Shown here piece after piece: positions 12,218 through 24,900 of a DNA stretch of 64,000 bases. Below the pieces are notes generated by a model. The model did no database searches, was not told where the DNA came from, and saw nothing but the letters and a program-made list of their open reading frames with translations. The first letter of the stretch is position 1, and the number at the start of each line of letters is the position of its first letter. Both the position numbers and the translations under genes were made by a program. The stretch comes from Diphasiastrum complanatum (Eukaryota; Streptophyta; Lycopodiopsida; Lycopodiales; Lycopodiaceae), in the NCBI GenBank assembly GCA_029204225.1, contig CM055107.1:26063391-26127390 (forward strand), read 5' to 3'.

Positions 12218-12822
12218 TTATTTATTAGGATCACAAAGATCTAACATCATGTTACCACGATCTAGAGAATTAGTCTCATCCAAATTGGCAAGACTATGCA
12301 TGCTATAATAACAAAGTGTTTGCAATATATCTTTACGCTTGTTTACCATGCTAATCTCAGATCCAATGAGGCTAAATACTTCATTATGGAGATAAGTGTC
12401 TTTAGAAGATGATTCACTCACTCTCATAAAGAGTTTACAATTCGTCTTAATACAAATTTTCAAACTATGAGTGAACAAATCACTTTTGCTCTTGCATGAC
12501 TCAAGAGCATACATTTGATGAAATAATCATTTGCTTTCTAATTGATTTAAATCAATGTCAATCTTTTAAGAACATCATCTATGTTCTCAAGAGAGACTTC
12601 ATACTCAACTAGTATGGCTTTACTCCAATTTTGAGATGCAATGATCTTTCTAAAGCAAATCGATTTATCAAATGACATAAGAGAAGTAAGTATGAGATGT
12701 ATACCACATGAGATATGCTCATCTTTCCCTTGAAATGTGAGCCACATGGATTCAACCATATTTCTTGAGTTTATTTTTGGAATCACAATTTGAGAAGGTC
12801 TCTCCTCCTCAATCCTTGGCAC
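12218..12822 (-). pseudogene. Unknown domain, unit A (broken copy)
   Basis: This is the same domain as the C-terminal part of the 9929-9177 ORF, split by a frameshift near 12545. It shows SQNWSKAILVEYEVS, CKLFMRVSESSSKDTYLHN, SLIGSEISMVNKRKD and HSLANLDETNSLD. The zinc knuckle is missing. I do not recognise the family. Confidence 0.5.
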
Positions 12823-13400
12823 ACTTGAACCTTGAGGAGGCTCTCCTCCTCAATCCTTGGCACATTTGAACCTTGGGATGACTCCTTAAGGTCCTCTTCA
12901 TGGTGCTCCTTTTTGATGGAAATTCGAGACCTCCATGTCTCATAATGATCACAGCAAGTATGACCATTCAATATGCATTTCCTATGATTATCAAGATTAC
13001 TTATGCTAGAAACATAAGTCCAAAAATCACCACATCTTGGCATGATTTTTCCAATATTGAAATCAAAAGGTATTTCCATCTCAATAAGGCTAACTACTTG
13101 CTTATGGATATAAGTGTCCACTTTGGATGTTTCACTTATTCTCATAAGAAGTTTACAACTTGCCTTTAAGATTGAAAACTTACAATTTTCATCTTTATGA
13201 ATGAACACATCATTCATGATCTTATTGAAACCAAAAGATCCTACATTATGAAGATATTTCCATTTCCTTGACTTCATAACTAATGTAAGCTTACAAGGAA
13301 AACATATTTTGCTATCTTTTAAGGCATCACACTCAACTAGTATTGCCTTAATCCACCTTTGAGATACAAAAATCTCTTCAAAGCAAAATGGTTATTTATA
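12783..13400 (-). pseudogene. Unknown domain, unit B (diverged tandem paralogue)
   Basis: It lies just upstream of unit A and follows the same plan: VSQRWIKAILVE (about 13375-13335), KLTLVMKSRKWKYLH, CKLLMRISETSKVDTYIHK, SLIEMEIPF and SSISNLDNHRK. Aligned by eye with unit A, shared residues run along the full length with gaps, which points to an old internal duplication. The tail 12800-12872 has a repeat of about 43 bp (CTCCTCAATCCTTGGCACA twice). Confidence 0.5.
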
Positions 13401-13739
13401 AGTTGACATGAGAGCATAAATGAAACTATTTTCATTTTGTGATTGCTCCTTATTCTTGATTGATTTCTCTTGGATAATAGCAATAAGTTTGAACTTGTCC
13501 AAAGTTCCAAGCAAAATACTTTCCAAGGACATAAAATAAATCCAAGTTACTTTTATGAAAGTGACATCTATCTTTGCATCTTGAACCAAACAATGCACTT
13601 CCAAATGAAAAATTTCAAAAGATTTGACATGTGTTGTGATGGACTCTTGAAGATATTATCAGTGTTAGATCCTAGGTTGAGATAGCAAGCAACATTTTCA
13701 ACTCCATCTTTGTCATTACTTGAATTTCTCATAGAGAAG

Positions 13740-16030
13740 ATGTCTTCATCTGGTTCGCATTTCTTGGAGCACAGTGAGAGATTAACATCTTCCAATTATG
13801 CAATGTGGAAGATTAGAATGGAATCATTGTTGATTCTACAAGATGTAATGGACATTGTGAGTGGAGTTGAAGAAGAACCTGCAACACCTAATGAAGCTGT
13901 AGCATTCAATAAAAGAACCAGAATTGCCCTTCATTTCATAAAAATGAATGTAACAAATGAAGTGTTAAGAGAGATTAGTACATGCACCACTGCCAAGGAG
14001 GCTTGGGACACTCTAAAAACAATCTATGAAATTAAAAGTACTTCTAGATTGCTTTTAGAAACCAAATCTTTCTAAGTTATTAGAGAGTAGATGAGAGTGC
14101 TTCGTCATATGTGATGAGAGTAAAGGATCTTCATCAAGAGTTAGCTAGTATTGGAGATGCTCATAAGAACACTGAACTTGTTCAAGTAGTCCTTAATAGA
14201 CTTAGAGATGAGTATGACAATATTGTGCAGACTTATGCTGTCAGGGAGGAACTTCCATCCTTGGAGACACTGCAAGGTGTTCTTATTGCTGAAGAAAGCA
14301 GGCAAGAGAACAAGATGCTGAGGATCAATAGACTTTCATTGAAAGATGGTGGAGATGACAAAGAACTCTTCATCAGAAACAAGTCAAGAGGCAAGGGCAA
14401 AGTTCAACAACACTTCAAGAAGGACAAAGCCAAAGAAGGTGGTGAGAATCAATCGTCACAAGTGGCAAGAAGAAGCTGTCAAAGATCAGTGTTTTTTCTG
14501 TGGCAAGAAAGGCCACTATGCATCAAACTGTTTCAAGAAGAAGAACCAATCTAAGCAAGCTAACCTTACTAATGAGGATGAGTGTGAGGGTGCTGAGAGT
14601 GAAAGAGAGTATTCTTTAATGATGTCTAGTTTTTCATCTTTTCCTTTCAAGAATGAAAAAGTCTGGTGGATAGATAGTGGGGCTAGTTCCCATATGTCTA
14701 GTTCTAAAAACTCTTTCACAAGTATCATGCCATATCTAGGTGCAAAAAGATCAATCTATACTACTAATGATGTAGAGTGTAGAATTGAAGGAATAGATAG
14801 TATTCCACTGTATGCATCATCATCAAATCTTTTTGCTTGCATGATGTACTTTATGTACCTAGACTAAACAAAAATCTCATTAGTGTAGGACAATTGTTTG
14901 ATAGTAGATTGGATGTCGAATCTCAAGTTGACAAGTGTATAATCTCAAGAGAAAATGAAGTTATTGCTAGAGCATCTAGAATTGGAAAGTTGTACAAACT
15001 AGATTCTAGGGAGAGTGCTAACATTTCAGATATTGCTTATGAGACCAAGGTTCTTCAGGAGGATCTGTGGCATAAGAGATTGGGACATCCCAATTTCAAA
15101 GCTATGCAATCTATGGTCAAGGAAGGAAAAGCTATTGGACTACCAAAGACATTGTCAAAGGAGCTTCAACCTTGTGAAGCTTATGTTTTGGCAAAATCAC
15201 ACAGAAGGCCTTTTCCAAGATCAAACATCAAAACAAAACATCCATTTGAACTTGTGCACTCTGATGTTCATTTCTCTTCAAATAAGAGCAAAGGAGGAGC
15301 AAATTGATTTGTTTCCTTTGTAGATGATTATACAAGATATTCTTGGATCTATATGTTGTCTCCTAAAGCCATGGTTTATGATGTTTTCCTTACTTTCAAA
15401 GCTTATGTAGAAAAGCAATTTTCCTTCAAGTTGAAAGCTTTGAGAAGTGATAGTGGAGATGAATACACTTCGAATAAGTTTAAAGAATTTTGTGAGAGAG
15501 AGGGAATACAAAGAGAATTTTCTTGTTCTTATACTCCTCAACAAAATGGAGTTGTTGAGAGAAAAAATAGAGCTTTGTGTGAATGTGCAAAAGCCATTAG
15601 GCTAGAAGCTTCTCTACCTAAAGAATTTTGGGGAGAAGCAGTTGCATGTGAAAATTATCTTTGTAATAGGCTTCCTAATCTTGCAATAAAAGGAAGAACA
15701 CCATTTGAGATGTTGTATAAGAAAAAGCCTAAGGTAGATCATCATAGGATATATGGTTGTGTATGCTTTGTGCATGTACCTTTAGAGACTAGGAAGAAGG
15801 AAGATCCTAGTGTTGTTAAAGGAATTTTTGTAGGATATGCATCTACTAAAAAAGCATACAAAGTATATCTTCCCTCTACTGACAAGAATGTTGTTAGTAG
15901 AGATGTGATCTTTCATGAAGATCAAAAGTTTAACTTGGATGAAGCACAGATCAAGGAGTCTCATGCAAGATTTATTATCTATTTATTTTTACATTTATTT
16001 AATTATTTGATTATAAATTTGATCCTTTGA
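13740..16030 (+). pseudogene. Copia gag-protease-integrase, 3' truncated
   Basis: This is the best preserved plus-strand copia. Gag starts with ATG at 13740 (LTSSNYAMWKIRMESLL; IALHFIKMNVTNEVLRE). Zinc knuckle CFFCGKKGHYASNC at about 14490-14531 is intact. Protease WWIDSGASSHMSSS (14665) has D-S-G. The pre-integrase zinc region has LWHKRLGHPN (15066). The integrase core has SDVHF, then RSDSGDEYTSNKF and VVERKNRA, giving the D, D, E residues, followed by GRTPFEMLYKKKP. Frameshifts fall near 14080, 14400 and 14840, and a stop near 15305. Integrase ends at about 15965 with no RT; AT-rich DNA follows. Confidence 0.85.
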
Positions 16031-18381
16031 TTATTTATTAGTTATTTGTTTAATTATTTAATTATTTATCATTCGACTTTCACTGATTTATAGATGTTCA
16101 AGAATACTTTTAAGAATCTTAAGAATATTTTTAAATCTTACCTTATTCAAACTTTTTGCCATGTCTTCATATAAGCACATTGATTGGTTTTTGTGTGCAG
16201 TTAAGATTGTGTATGTAGAACGGTTGTGCAACCTACAGATGACACTTGTCCACTGTCAACTTGCATCACCATCTATTCCATTAATTATGCATCATCTTCC
16301 TTGTTTTTCTTTTCACACTGTTCACGTCTCATTTTTCGTTTATCTCAAAGTGACTTTATGCTCGTTCAGCTGCTGCATGACTCTAAATTGCAACTTTTAT
16401 TAAAGAAAATGTTGACAATAGACTAGACTTTGAAGAATCACACTTTTTAATATCTTTTATCTAATATACAAAATATCTCTATATGTCTATTGCCTATTGG
16501 CTTGTATAAATTTGCATGCTTTTTGAATTTTTTCATAATTCGTCGATTTTGTATTATGACAAATTTGAACTCTTCTGTAAAACCATTCAAATTCTTGGAA
16601 TTGTTATAAACTAGAGATTCTCCCTTCGAGCAATACACTTCATTGATATAAAATGGAATTCTAACTATTTTTTGCATACCTTGGTTTAACATGTCTCTTT
16701 TTCTTTTAAGATGACATGGTCATGGGATTGGAAACTTTTTTATAATTACCTGTGCAAACGCTTCCTTTATCATCTTAAACATTGTTGCATATGCTTCTCT
16801 ACTGATGCTAGAAAAATCACATGCGGGCCTAACCAATATAATGTCCAATATTTTTCCAACTTCATTCATAATGCTATCAGTAATTGAAACCTTAATCTTT
16901 TTCATTTTGTTATTGTTTAGCATTGATTTCATAGATTTAGAAGTTAAAATAGAATCTAATGAGTTTCCAATGGAAATCTCATCGGCCAACTGGTCTTCAA
17001 CAACAATGTAGATCTGCATGGCAAATATCATGTTCATAAAAAAGTCAGTAGAGATTTGGACACTCATTTTATTGTCTGCGACACATTGAACAAATTCACA
17101 GAAGTGGAAATAAATAAACAATAGAACTAGTGATTGCATTGAATGCGCAAATTCTTCTTTTTCGATAACCCCCTCTAGATGACAATTCACAAATATCCTT
17201 GGTTACTAGTCTTTTTCTCTTGTTGCTTGTAAGCACAACTCTTCATAAGCAAAAAAAATTTACTTAACGAGAAATGCATGTGAGAGCCATAGATCTCGAT
17301 AAAATACTAGATTAAAGAGATTTACACTTTCAAAATGTTGATCTGAAATCTCAACTCATTTAGTAGACTGGGAGTTACTCAACATTCTTAAGAATCTACA
17401 TATTTCCTAAATATCCTCTGATTAAGTATCCATTTATTATTTGTCAATCATAATTCTATGGAATTCAAATGATATTTAATTCCTAAAGGATATTGGAGTT
17501 TTATGTCTAATAGAGAGAACCAAGATGTCAATAATGTAGTGGATGGGATTTGAGCTTACACTAGTTTGGTTGATATGAATATTCCAACTCAGCATGTTAT
17601 CCTCATCACCATCATTTTTGACACAATTGACTAGAGAATAGTAATCATGCAAACTCATAAGCTACAATTAACATATTAGGTATATGATAGTTGATTGTGG
17701 GGAATAACTAGAGGATGTAAAATACCACAATTGTCCTCCGAGAAATCCTACCATAGATCATAGTAGCAAGAATGACTAAAAAAGACACTTACTTGGATAT
17801 CAAAGTTTGCTAAGGCCTTTGCAACTACCTGTGGAGAAGCATGAAAGGTCAGAGTTTGTTAAGGCCTTTATATAGCTACTTTTTGAAAAGCATGAAAGAT
17901 AAGTGGCTTTCAACATATTTTATTCAAGAAAGATTGTGGAAACCATCTTTCACATCATGTGCTTTGGTGCTCTTGTTGCTATTGAATGCAAATTGGAATA
18001 GGAAAAACCCATGCTTATAGAGAGTGCCACATTAATCACCTCTCTCTCACATGACACCATGGCTAACTTGTCATTAACATGACACTCATCTTGTCATACC
18101 CGGTGAGTTGGTGTATCTTTAGGCTAGTTGCCTACGGGGTTCAATTTTTGGGATCTCATAAATTGATAATATCAAAAAACACTACATGACACTATGTGAC
18201 CCATCAAAAAGTCAAGGCATTTTTACAAAGTGGAAGTGGGAGGGAGGTTTGAGTGATGCAAAGAGTGTACGTGGTGGTCCCTCTATACTCACCTCCTTGG
18301 AAGATATGGTACTACTACAGATTGGCAAATGGTTGGCGCAGTGTGAGTGGAAGCTAGCTAGTAGCTATTAGCAGTGGACAC
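16031..18381. other. AT-rich interval upstream of the hydrolase gene
   Basis: No gene is supported apart from weak minus-strand ORFs described separately (17190-16447). The last few hundred bases before 18382 must hold the promoter of the hydrolase gene, but I could not pick a convincing TATA box or other element. Confidence 0.4.
16447..17190 (-). CDS. Unrecognised ORF pair, possibly exons
   Basis: A 156-codon frame (17190-16720) and an 81-codon frame (16692-16447) follow each other on the minus strand. The first has a hydrophobic stretch LVLLFIYFHFCEF near its start and an acidic/polar middle. It could end as an exon at ...EAFAQ, where GTAATT follows (about 16746). A 60-codon frame at 17658-17476 may be an earlier part. 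I do not recognise the protein. Composition is as AT-rich as the surroundings, so chance frames are a real alternative. Confidence 0.2.
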
Positions 18382-18941
18382 ATGCTCATAATGGATTCCA
18401 TATCTCCTTCGTGCTGCCAGTCTTCATCCTCTTCCTCTTTGATCCGAGCTTTTCCTTCTCGTTGCGATCCAGATGGAATTGTTAATACACATTTTCTTCG
18501 CTCGACAATTTGTTGCCATCGTCTTCACCAGCCGCTTCATACAAGAGTGCCAAGCTCATGCACTTTGCCGCTGGCCAATTCTCGCAGCTCTTGTCACAGA
18601 TTTCCCTCTTCACAGAAAGCGCGGGCCTGCTACAATGCAACCGGCTTGGAAAATGAGGAAGTGGAAGTGGAGAAGAACAGCATTTCGGGAGCTGTTTCTT
18701 TCCGTACGACGGAATTGCTGGATGTAACAGGACTAAATGATTCAGAAGTTGAAGGGCACGGAACTGTATATGGTTCAAGAAATGAACTGTCCCCTGTAAT
18801 AAGTAAGGATTTAGCGAGGATCTACGAACAGTGCAAGTATTGGACGTGGAGGGATCAGAAAATTAACTACGTAGCTGTAGGGAGTGGGCCTGCAATTGTA
18901 CTTGTTCATGGGTTTGGTGCATCCATCGGTCATTGGAGAAG
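18382..18941 (+). CDS. Hydrolase exon 1
   Basis: It encodes the putative transit peptide, then [19 protein letters not shown] and [14 protein letters not shown]. The donor is AGAAG|GTTGTC at 18942. The open frame runs on to 19038, but family members continue after HWR with an N-x-P/G-x-L block, which is supplied by exon 2, not by the read-through. Confidence 0.88.
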
Positions 18942-21900
18942 GTTGTCTTCTTACTTTGTGGTATGTGCTGATCAGTTATCATTCGTTGTGCTAACGATTT
19001 GTTCTCTACTAGCCTCAAACAATTCGAATATAGCATAAGATGATTGATAGTCTTCTTAGTGTTATTTTCTGATTTCTTCTTAGAAGCTTGCTCGCCCCCT
19101 TAAGTTTTACCTTTCACCTTTTCAAGCTCCTTAAATTTTGCCTTAGCTTGACCTTCAAGGCCATGGAGGCTCTCAGTCTCAGATGTGAAAAGATAATGAC
19201 ACAGGTTTCCATCTCCCTTTCTCCCCCTTTCCTTATGCTGAATCTACTCACGTTATTTAGCTTTTACAATTATCGCATTTCAATAAATGAACTTACATTC
19301 CATACCTAGCCCCCACAACGATAGGGCTTTCACACAAGGCCACTTGTGGAAGTTAGTGCAAGTGGTCTAAATAAAAATTTGGATAATGTAGCAATTAAGT
19401 TCATTGGATGTGGCACCATGGTTCTACCACTTATCAAAACATATCTAGGGACTTTCTTTGGCAAGTGAACTTATCCCATGTTGACATCTATTCTTGCCTT
19501 GCATAGAGGTAAGTCTATCTTTGTGTGAACTGAAAGGGACACCACTTGAAGTGGCCTCAACCAATGAGTGGAGGGTATTTTGGGGTCTCTTCAAGTGCCA
19601 TTCTCCTATGCGAACCACCCCTTAAAGCTCATTAAAGTTTGTATATACGCCACTTGTTGGATTAGTAATATTCTTAGTCTAACATGATGAGGTATGAAAG
19701 GTATTAGCATTGCCTTTACCATTCAACAAGATAGGTTATTATAGTTATCACATCCCTTCTTGCTACTTGTAGGTTTTGTAGGGATTCAATATTTTCCGTC
19801 TTTTATGTCTCATGTATAATAACCATAGAGCAAGAATGGTAAGATGAGCTTTTCAAGGTGCATCCTTCTTTACCTTAATGTCAAAGATCATAATGTTGAA
19901 CATTTAGTCTAGTAAGAGATTTAGTTCTTTTCACGCTCTGATTAGGAAATGTTTTGTGCAATATCTTTAACCTACTTTTCCTTCTCATGATTTCTTTAAT
20001 ACTTATTCTCCCATCAAATACATTCCATTCATCTCATCTCAAAGTTGCATTGTTTTCAATGTTCTACCAAATGAATTTGTTTTTGGTTCAGATGTAGTGT
20101 TCCATCTCTCTTTGCGTGCAATGTCTTCAATATTTGTGCAACATGGTTAGTTGAGGATATTCATGTTCAACTTCACTATTTCAAGTAGTACTCATGTTGC
20201 ATTGAGAGTCTTTCGTAGTTTGAGTTTTCCAATTTCAATACCCATTTCTCTTCTATTATGGTCTCTTTGTTCGCCTTCTCCACCTTAAATCTGCATGTGT
20301 ACTTTCTATCCAGTATGCTTGCTTTTAACAATGCTGTGATTTTAACAATGCTGTGATTTCATGCATCTATCTTATAAACCCTAGGCCCGGCCCCTAATGA
20401 GACCACATAAATAGGTGATCGTACTATATACACTTGTAGAAACTAGATACTGCCATATAATCCATACATATTACAAGACTGAGGTGAAAGTTCTTAGTTC
20501 ATAGTGCTCAGTGGCAAGTGCTTCAGAGTTCACACGTAGTGTGATCCGTGACCAATTTCGACTTATAAGTGACTAGAAAATTGAAATATAGATTACAATT
20601 TACAATTTACAATTTAAAGGAATCACGATTGATCATAACTTATAAGCTGTAAAGTCCAATGCATTTACTTAGATCATAAGCGCCAAACAAGCATGGAGGT
20701 AGACATGTTATGGACATCCTGTCCAAATAGGTACCCTGTCCATGTTGGTATTCTTTCTATGTGTATCTTGGCCATGCACCCTTTTTATACATGGACATGC
20801 CTAGTGACCCATTTGATTCATTTTAATTATGTCATCCACAGGCCCAACTATTATTAGTTAATCAGCTAAAAATGTGACCTAGAGGAGGTCACACTTTTCT
20901 CTCTCTATATTGTCAATGTGGGTCATATCAACTCTAGTCTCTAGCCAATGCACATGACACATGCACAAATTACAATGCACGTAACACATCACAGTCTCAG
21001 ACGTCCAAGAACTTTCAGAAACTATAAATAGTGAAGTTATAAACTATACAATGTACTGACCATTGACAAATCACAAATCACAATTCAAGAGTCAAAGTTT
21101 TAAACTTTAGTCTTTAAAGTAAAAGCATAAATAACAAGAGTTTCAAGCATACTACGTAGCCTCCAAGCTCAAGCCTGAGGCCTCATGAGTCAACTGTCAT
21201 ATGTATAACTACTATGCTAGAGCCTAGAGTATGCTACTATATTGGATACTGAGTGCTCTAGCCTCTAGTTGCCGCCTCGGAAGCTATCGCCATGGAGGCA
21301 CTGGCATGGCCTCAAGCACAGGGTCATCCTCCCCATCATGAGGCTCACCCTTTCATCATCACCCTCATCCTCATCCTCATTCTCACCCTCTCGGTGGCGG
21401 ATTCCTCATCTGAGTCAGAGGGACTCTAAGAGGTGTCCGAGGCCCCAATTGGATGGCTTGGACCGTCTCCTGTGCTCCTGGTCCTACATAATGCAACAAC
21501 TCGAGTGGTAGGCCCTACACAGTGCACACAAGGAAATCGGAATCAGGATTTAGGATCAACATTACTTTTAACTGACAAATTACAATTTGCAATCTAGTAC
21601 CTAGTATATCTACAAAGTACCAATATAAAGCAGTGAATCGGGGAATCGGGAATCGAAATCAACCTGCAGCCACTAAGGCCTTTCGATGAAGTAAAGCATA
21701 CACATCCTCCTCCCCTTGTGATCTTGGCCCTAAACCCTAAACCCTTGCCACATCGATGTCATCGGGATTAACCTATGGAATTAAACCAAGATCTCGATTC
21801 TCAGCTGACAGTACTAGTAAATGATTTAAAAAAAAATAGCAAATTTAAACGTTGAAGCCTAAGGTTCTTAGTCCAGATTCTAGACAATAGGTAGATCACG

Positions 21901-24900
21901 GTAGACTTTACAAAATTCAGATTACCTATATGGGCTCCTTGGTCTCCCTTTAACTTCTTCAGAAGTTGTAGGTTGGAATGCACAAACATGAACCTCTCCA
22001 GCTGCGCAGTAGAAAGTATGTTCCTCCTCTTCGTATGAATCAAAGAGAACGCACTCTAATTTCTCTTGCATGCAAGTGCTGCACAATCTTGTGAGAGCAC
22101 GTGGATGGCAAAGTTGTGCACCAAAATCGAGGCCCTTAGTCCTGAACATTCAACATTCAACCTTCATCACCATTCAAAATAGTAAATAGTAAATACTTAT
22201 TACTAGCTCAGACTTCATTACATACTACATAGATGAAATTTGAATTTTGATGGCACCAAGTAATAAGTTACAACTACCAAGTATTAGCTAGTAGCTTGTA
22301 ATTACTAAGTACGTACTTGAATGCATTCAAGTCATCTATGAGTGCATCCTGATCCCTAGGATCAGGATAGATAGGGGAGATGTAAGAATGCCATCCCTGC
22401 TTGAGCTCTCGATCATGGAATTCATCTTCCCTCCTCCATAGTGGATGAAGCAAGGAAGCCACGACATGCAGAGGCGGAGATAAACAAATTTATCTTCAAA
22501 ATACTCTAGAAAGGACCTATGGCGATTAGCCAAAGACTTTTATTGATGATGCACACGTGCCAAATGATGTGCCCACACAATACAATCACAAGAGTTAGCA
22601 AGCATGGAAGAGATAGAGTCAATGGAATATCATCAAGGGACAATGGTATACCTAGTAGAATGGGTGAGTATCCATTGTCCAAGAGAAAAGGAGATACACC
22701 TGTCTTGCTCCTAACAAAACTGTTATAACCGTATGATGCAAAACACAAGTGCTGATTCCAATCTCAACTAGAATTTGAGACAAAATTATGTAAGTAATTT
22801 TAAAATATGATTTGAAACTTCAAAAGGACCTTCAATAGACGAATGATAAGCATTACCCATAAGAAGATGCTGCAAAGATTTTAGTTACAATAGAGGTTCT
22901 AGTTAAAATAGAGGTCCTAGCTAGCACATCTGATATTCTAGTAATAGTAAAGGTTACATGTAAGTATGGGGCCACAAATCATTCTATTTCTCTTGTTAGT
23001 TTTGTAGTTGAAGATAGGGTATGCTTGGATTTATCATTCTAATACTTACTATTGTTGTAGACATTGTAGATGGGCCTCAGGACTAGTACGTTAAGTCATA
23101 TCTTGTACATGAGGTACAATGTCACAGCCAATTAGTTGTATGTCAGTTAAGCATGACGGATAGAAACTGTGTAAGCCTCATGGTGAATTCCGAAAGATGG
23201 ATGACCATGTAGGAACTAGTATTTCTAGGCAAATGTAATAAATGCAAGTAGGCCCTTCTTAGAAAAGTAGAGTGAGCCACCTTTTGATGGTGACATCTAG
23301 TGGAGAGCATAATTCCACTTGTAATTTGTGTAATTTGGAATTGCCACCTAAGGAGCTCTCTTGCTTATTTAAGAGGCTTCCCCTTTGTAGAAGGGAGCTT
23401 TTTGTGTATTGTATCTACTCCATGCTTGAGAGATGAGTTTGATGCATCCTTGAGCCTTTCTTGCTTTTGTAGATTAATTTAGGATTCAACATTGTGATAA
23501 TTTGTCATGAGTTGGTCTTGCAAATCCATTTGCATTCCATTTCTTGACGTTCTTGAAATCCAAAATCAAGAAATGTGTGTTTCTTGATCCTTGGAATTTC
23601 AAAACGCTGCTAGAGTAGTTCTTGTTTCTTGTTTGTAGAGTAATGCATGTGTAAATTAGTATAGTTTAGGATTTGATTCAGTTCGTTTTGCAGCAAAGTA
23701 GAAGTAGAATCATGGTTTGTTCAACGGATCTGCGTGCTGATTTCTTGGTTGAAAACATGGATTACATGTTTGGTTTTGAATGCATGTGATATGGTTCAAG
23801 AGAGACGACCCTGGATTGTCCTCTAACAATTGTCCTCTGACAGGCAGGACATTTACTACATCGATATCAGTCCCTCTCTGCCTGATTTGGGCTTTAAACA
23901 AGAAAGATAAACATTCAAGAAGTCCCCAAGAAGCCTGGTAACAGGCAGATCTGTAAACAAGAAGCAGAATAATCTATTAACAGATCCTCTAGAGCAGGGG
24001 ATCTGTCAACAAACGGTCTAAGCACATCGTTCATCACCATCATAAATGTTGCGGAGGCATTAGTCAATCCAAAGGGAATAACTAAAAATTCAATGTCCAA
24101 AACAAGTCTGGAATTTGAGACAGCTTGTTATGGCAGTTTTCTACAACCTAAACAACAATTTCTAGCCCCAAAAGACTCCACAGAACTCTGCTGTCCAAAC
24201 TGTGTTCATCTTGTGAATAGCTTTTTTTGTTATGAAATACATTAATCAAGCTGGTTGTTTTTCTATTTCTCTACAGTCATTGGTTGCCCCATTGCTCTGT
24301 TTTCAGTACTACATTTGAGGATGACACTATACCATTCTGTTTGCTAATGTCAATCACTCAAATTACTTCATATTTGTCTCGGCCTCCTATCGTCTCTCTT
24401 CCTCTTTGTTGACTCTCTTGTACTTGTATCTTCATTCTTTGTGCCACCAATGTCCACTACAGCTACCATCATTGTGGTGATGATTGGTTTTTACAAGAAA
24501 GCTTTACATGAAGCTGTCAGCATGTTACCAAAGAAGATCTTTCGTGGTTCCTTCAATGGTGACCATGTTCTTAGGATGTTGCAAGCTTGCTTACTTCGTT
24601 TTTTTTCTTTTGGATCCTTCTGCAAATTCTTAATGTCATTGTTCAACTATGATGTGTTGTATGACATTCTTGGTCCATATGTGTCACTCATGGGCTCATT
24701 TTCTATTTTTGGTGACCAACATATTGAGATCCTGCTACAATTTTATCTGGCATTGCTCACCAAGATGTTCAGACCGATATTTTGATTTGTATTCTTATTC
24801 CAAATTCTAGCTTCGAGTTTCGATTTAGAAATGTTACGTAAACTTCCTGAGAAGAGGGTCCTTGAGAACATGCTGAGAAAACATTTTGGCCATTTCTTTT

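Larger units (their letters stand above)
11902..13739 (-). mobile_element. Second, partial internal region of LARD-like element
   Basis: 11902-12660 repeats the 3' part of the first internal region (8860-9620) closely. Upstream of that it carries about 1 kb not present in the first copy. It contains broken ORFs at 12514-12218, 12822-12547, 13277-12783, 13604-13392 and 13795-13568. Two of them carry related versions of the unknown domain. It ends at about 13735, where a plus-strand copia gag starts; no 5' LTR or primer-binding site is seen. Confidence 0.7.

Noticed and set aside
18942-19038. Continuation of the exon 1 frame to a stop at 19038
   Set aside because: Family proteins continue with a block encoded by exon 2; the GT donor at 18942 restores frame and sequence.
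21269-21511. Ser-rich 80-codon frame in intron 1
   Set aside because: Produced by short CATCCTCAT-like repeats; lies inside an intron and has no similarity I know.
21728-21748. CCTAAACCCTAAACCC resembling plant telomere repeat
   Set aside because: Only about two and a half units; too short for an interstitial telomere tract.
24441-24785. 114-codon hydrophobic frame as a nested gene
   Set aside because: No motif, no homology recognised, AT-rich and wholly intronic; likely chance.
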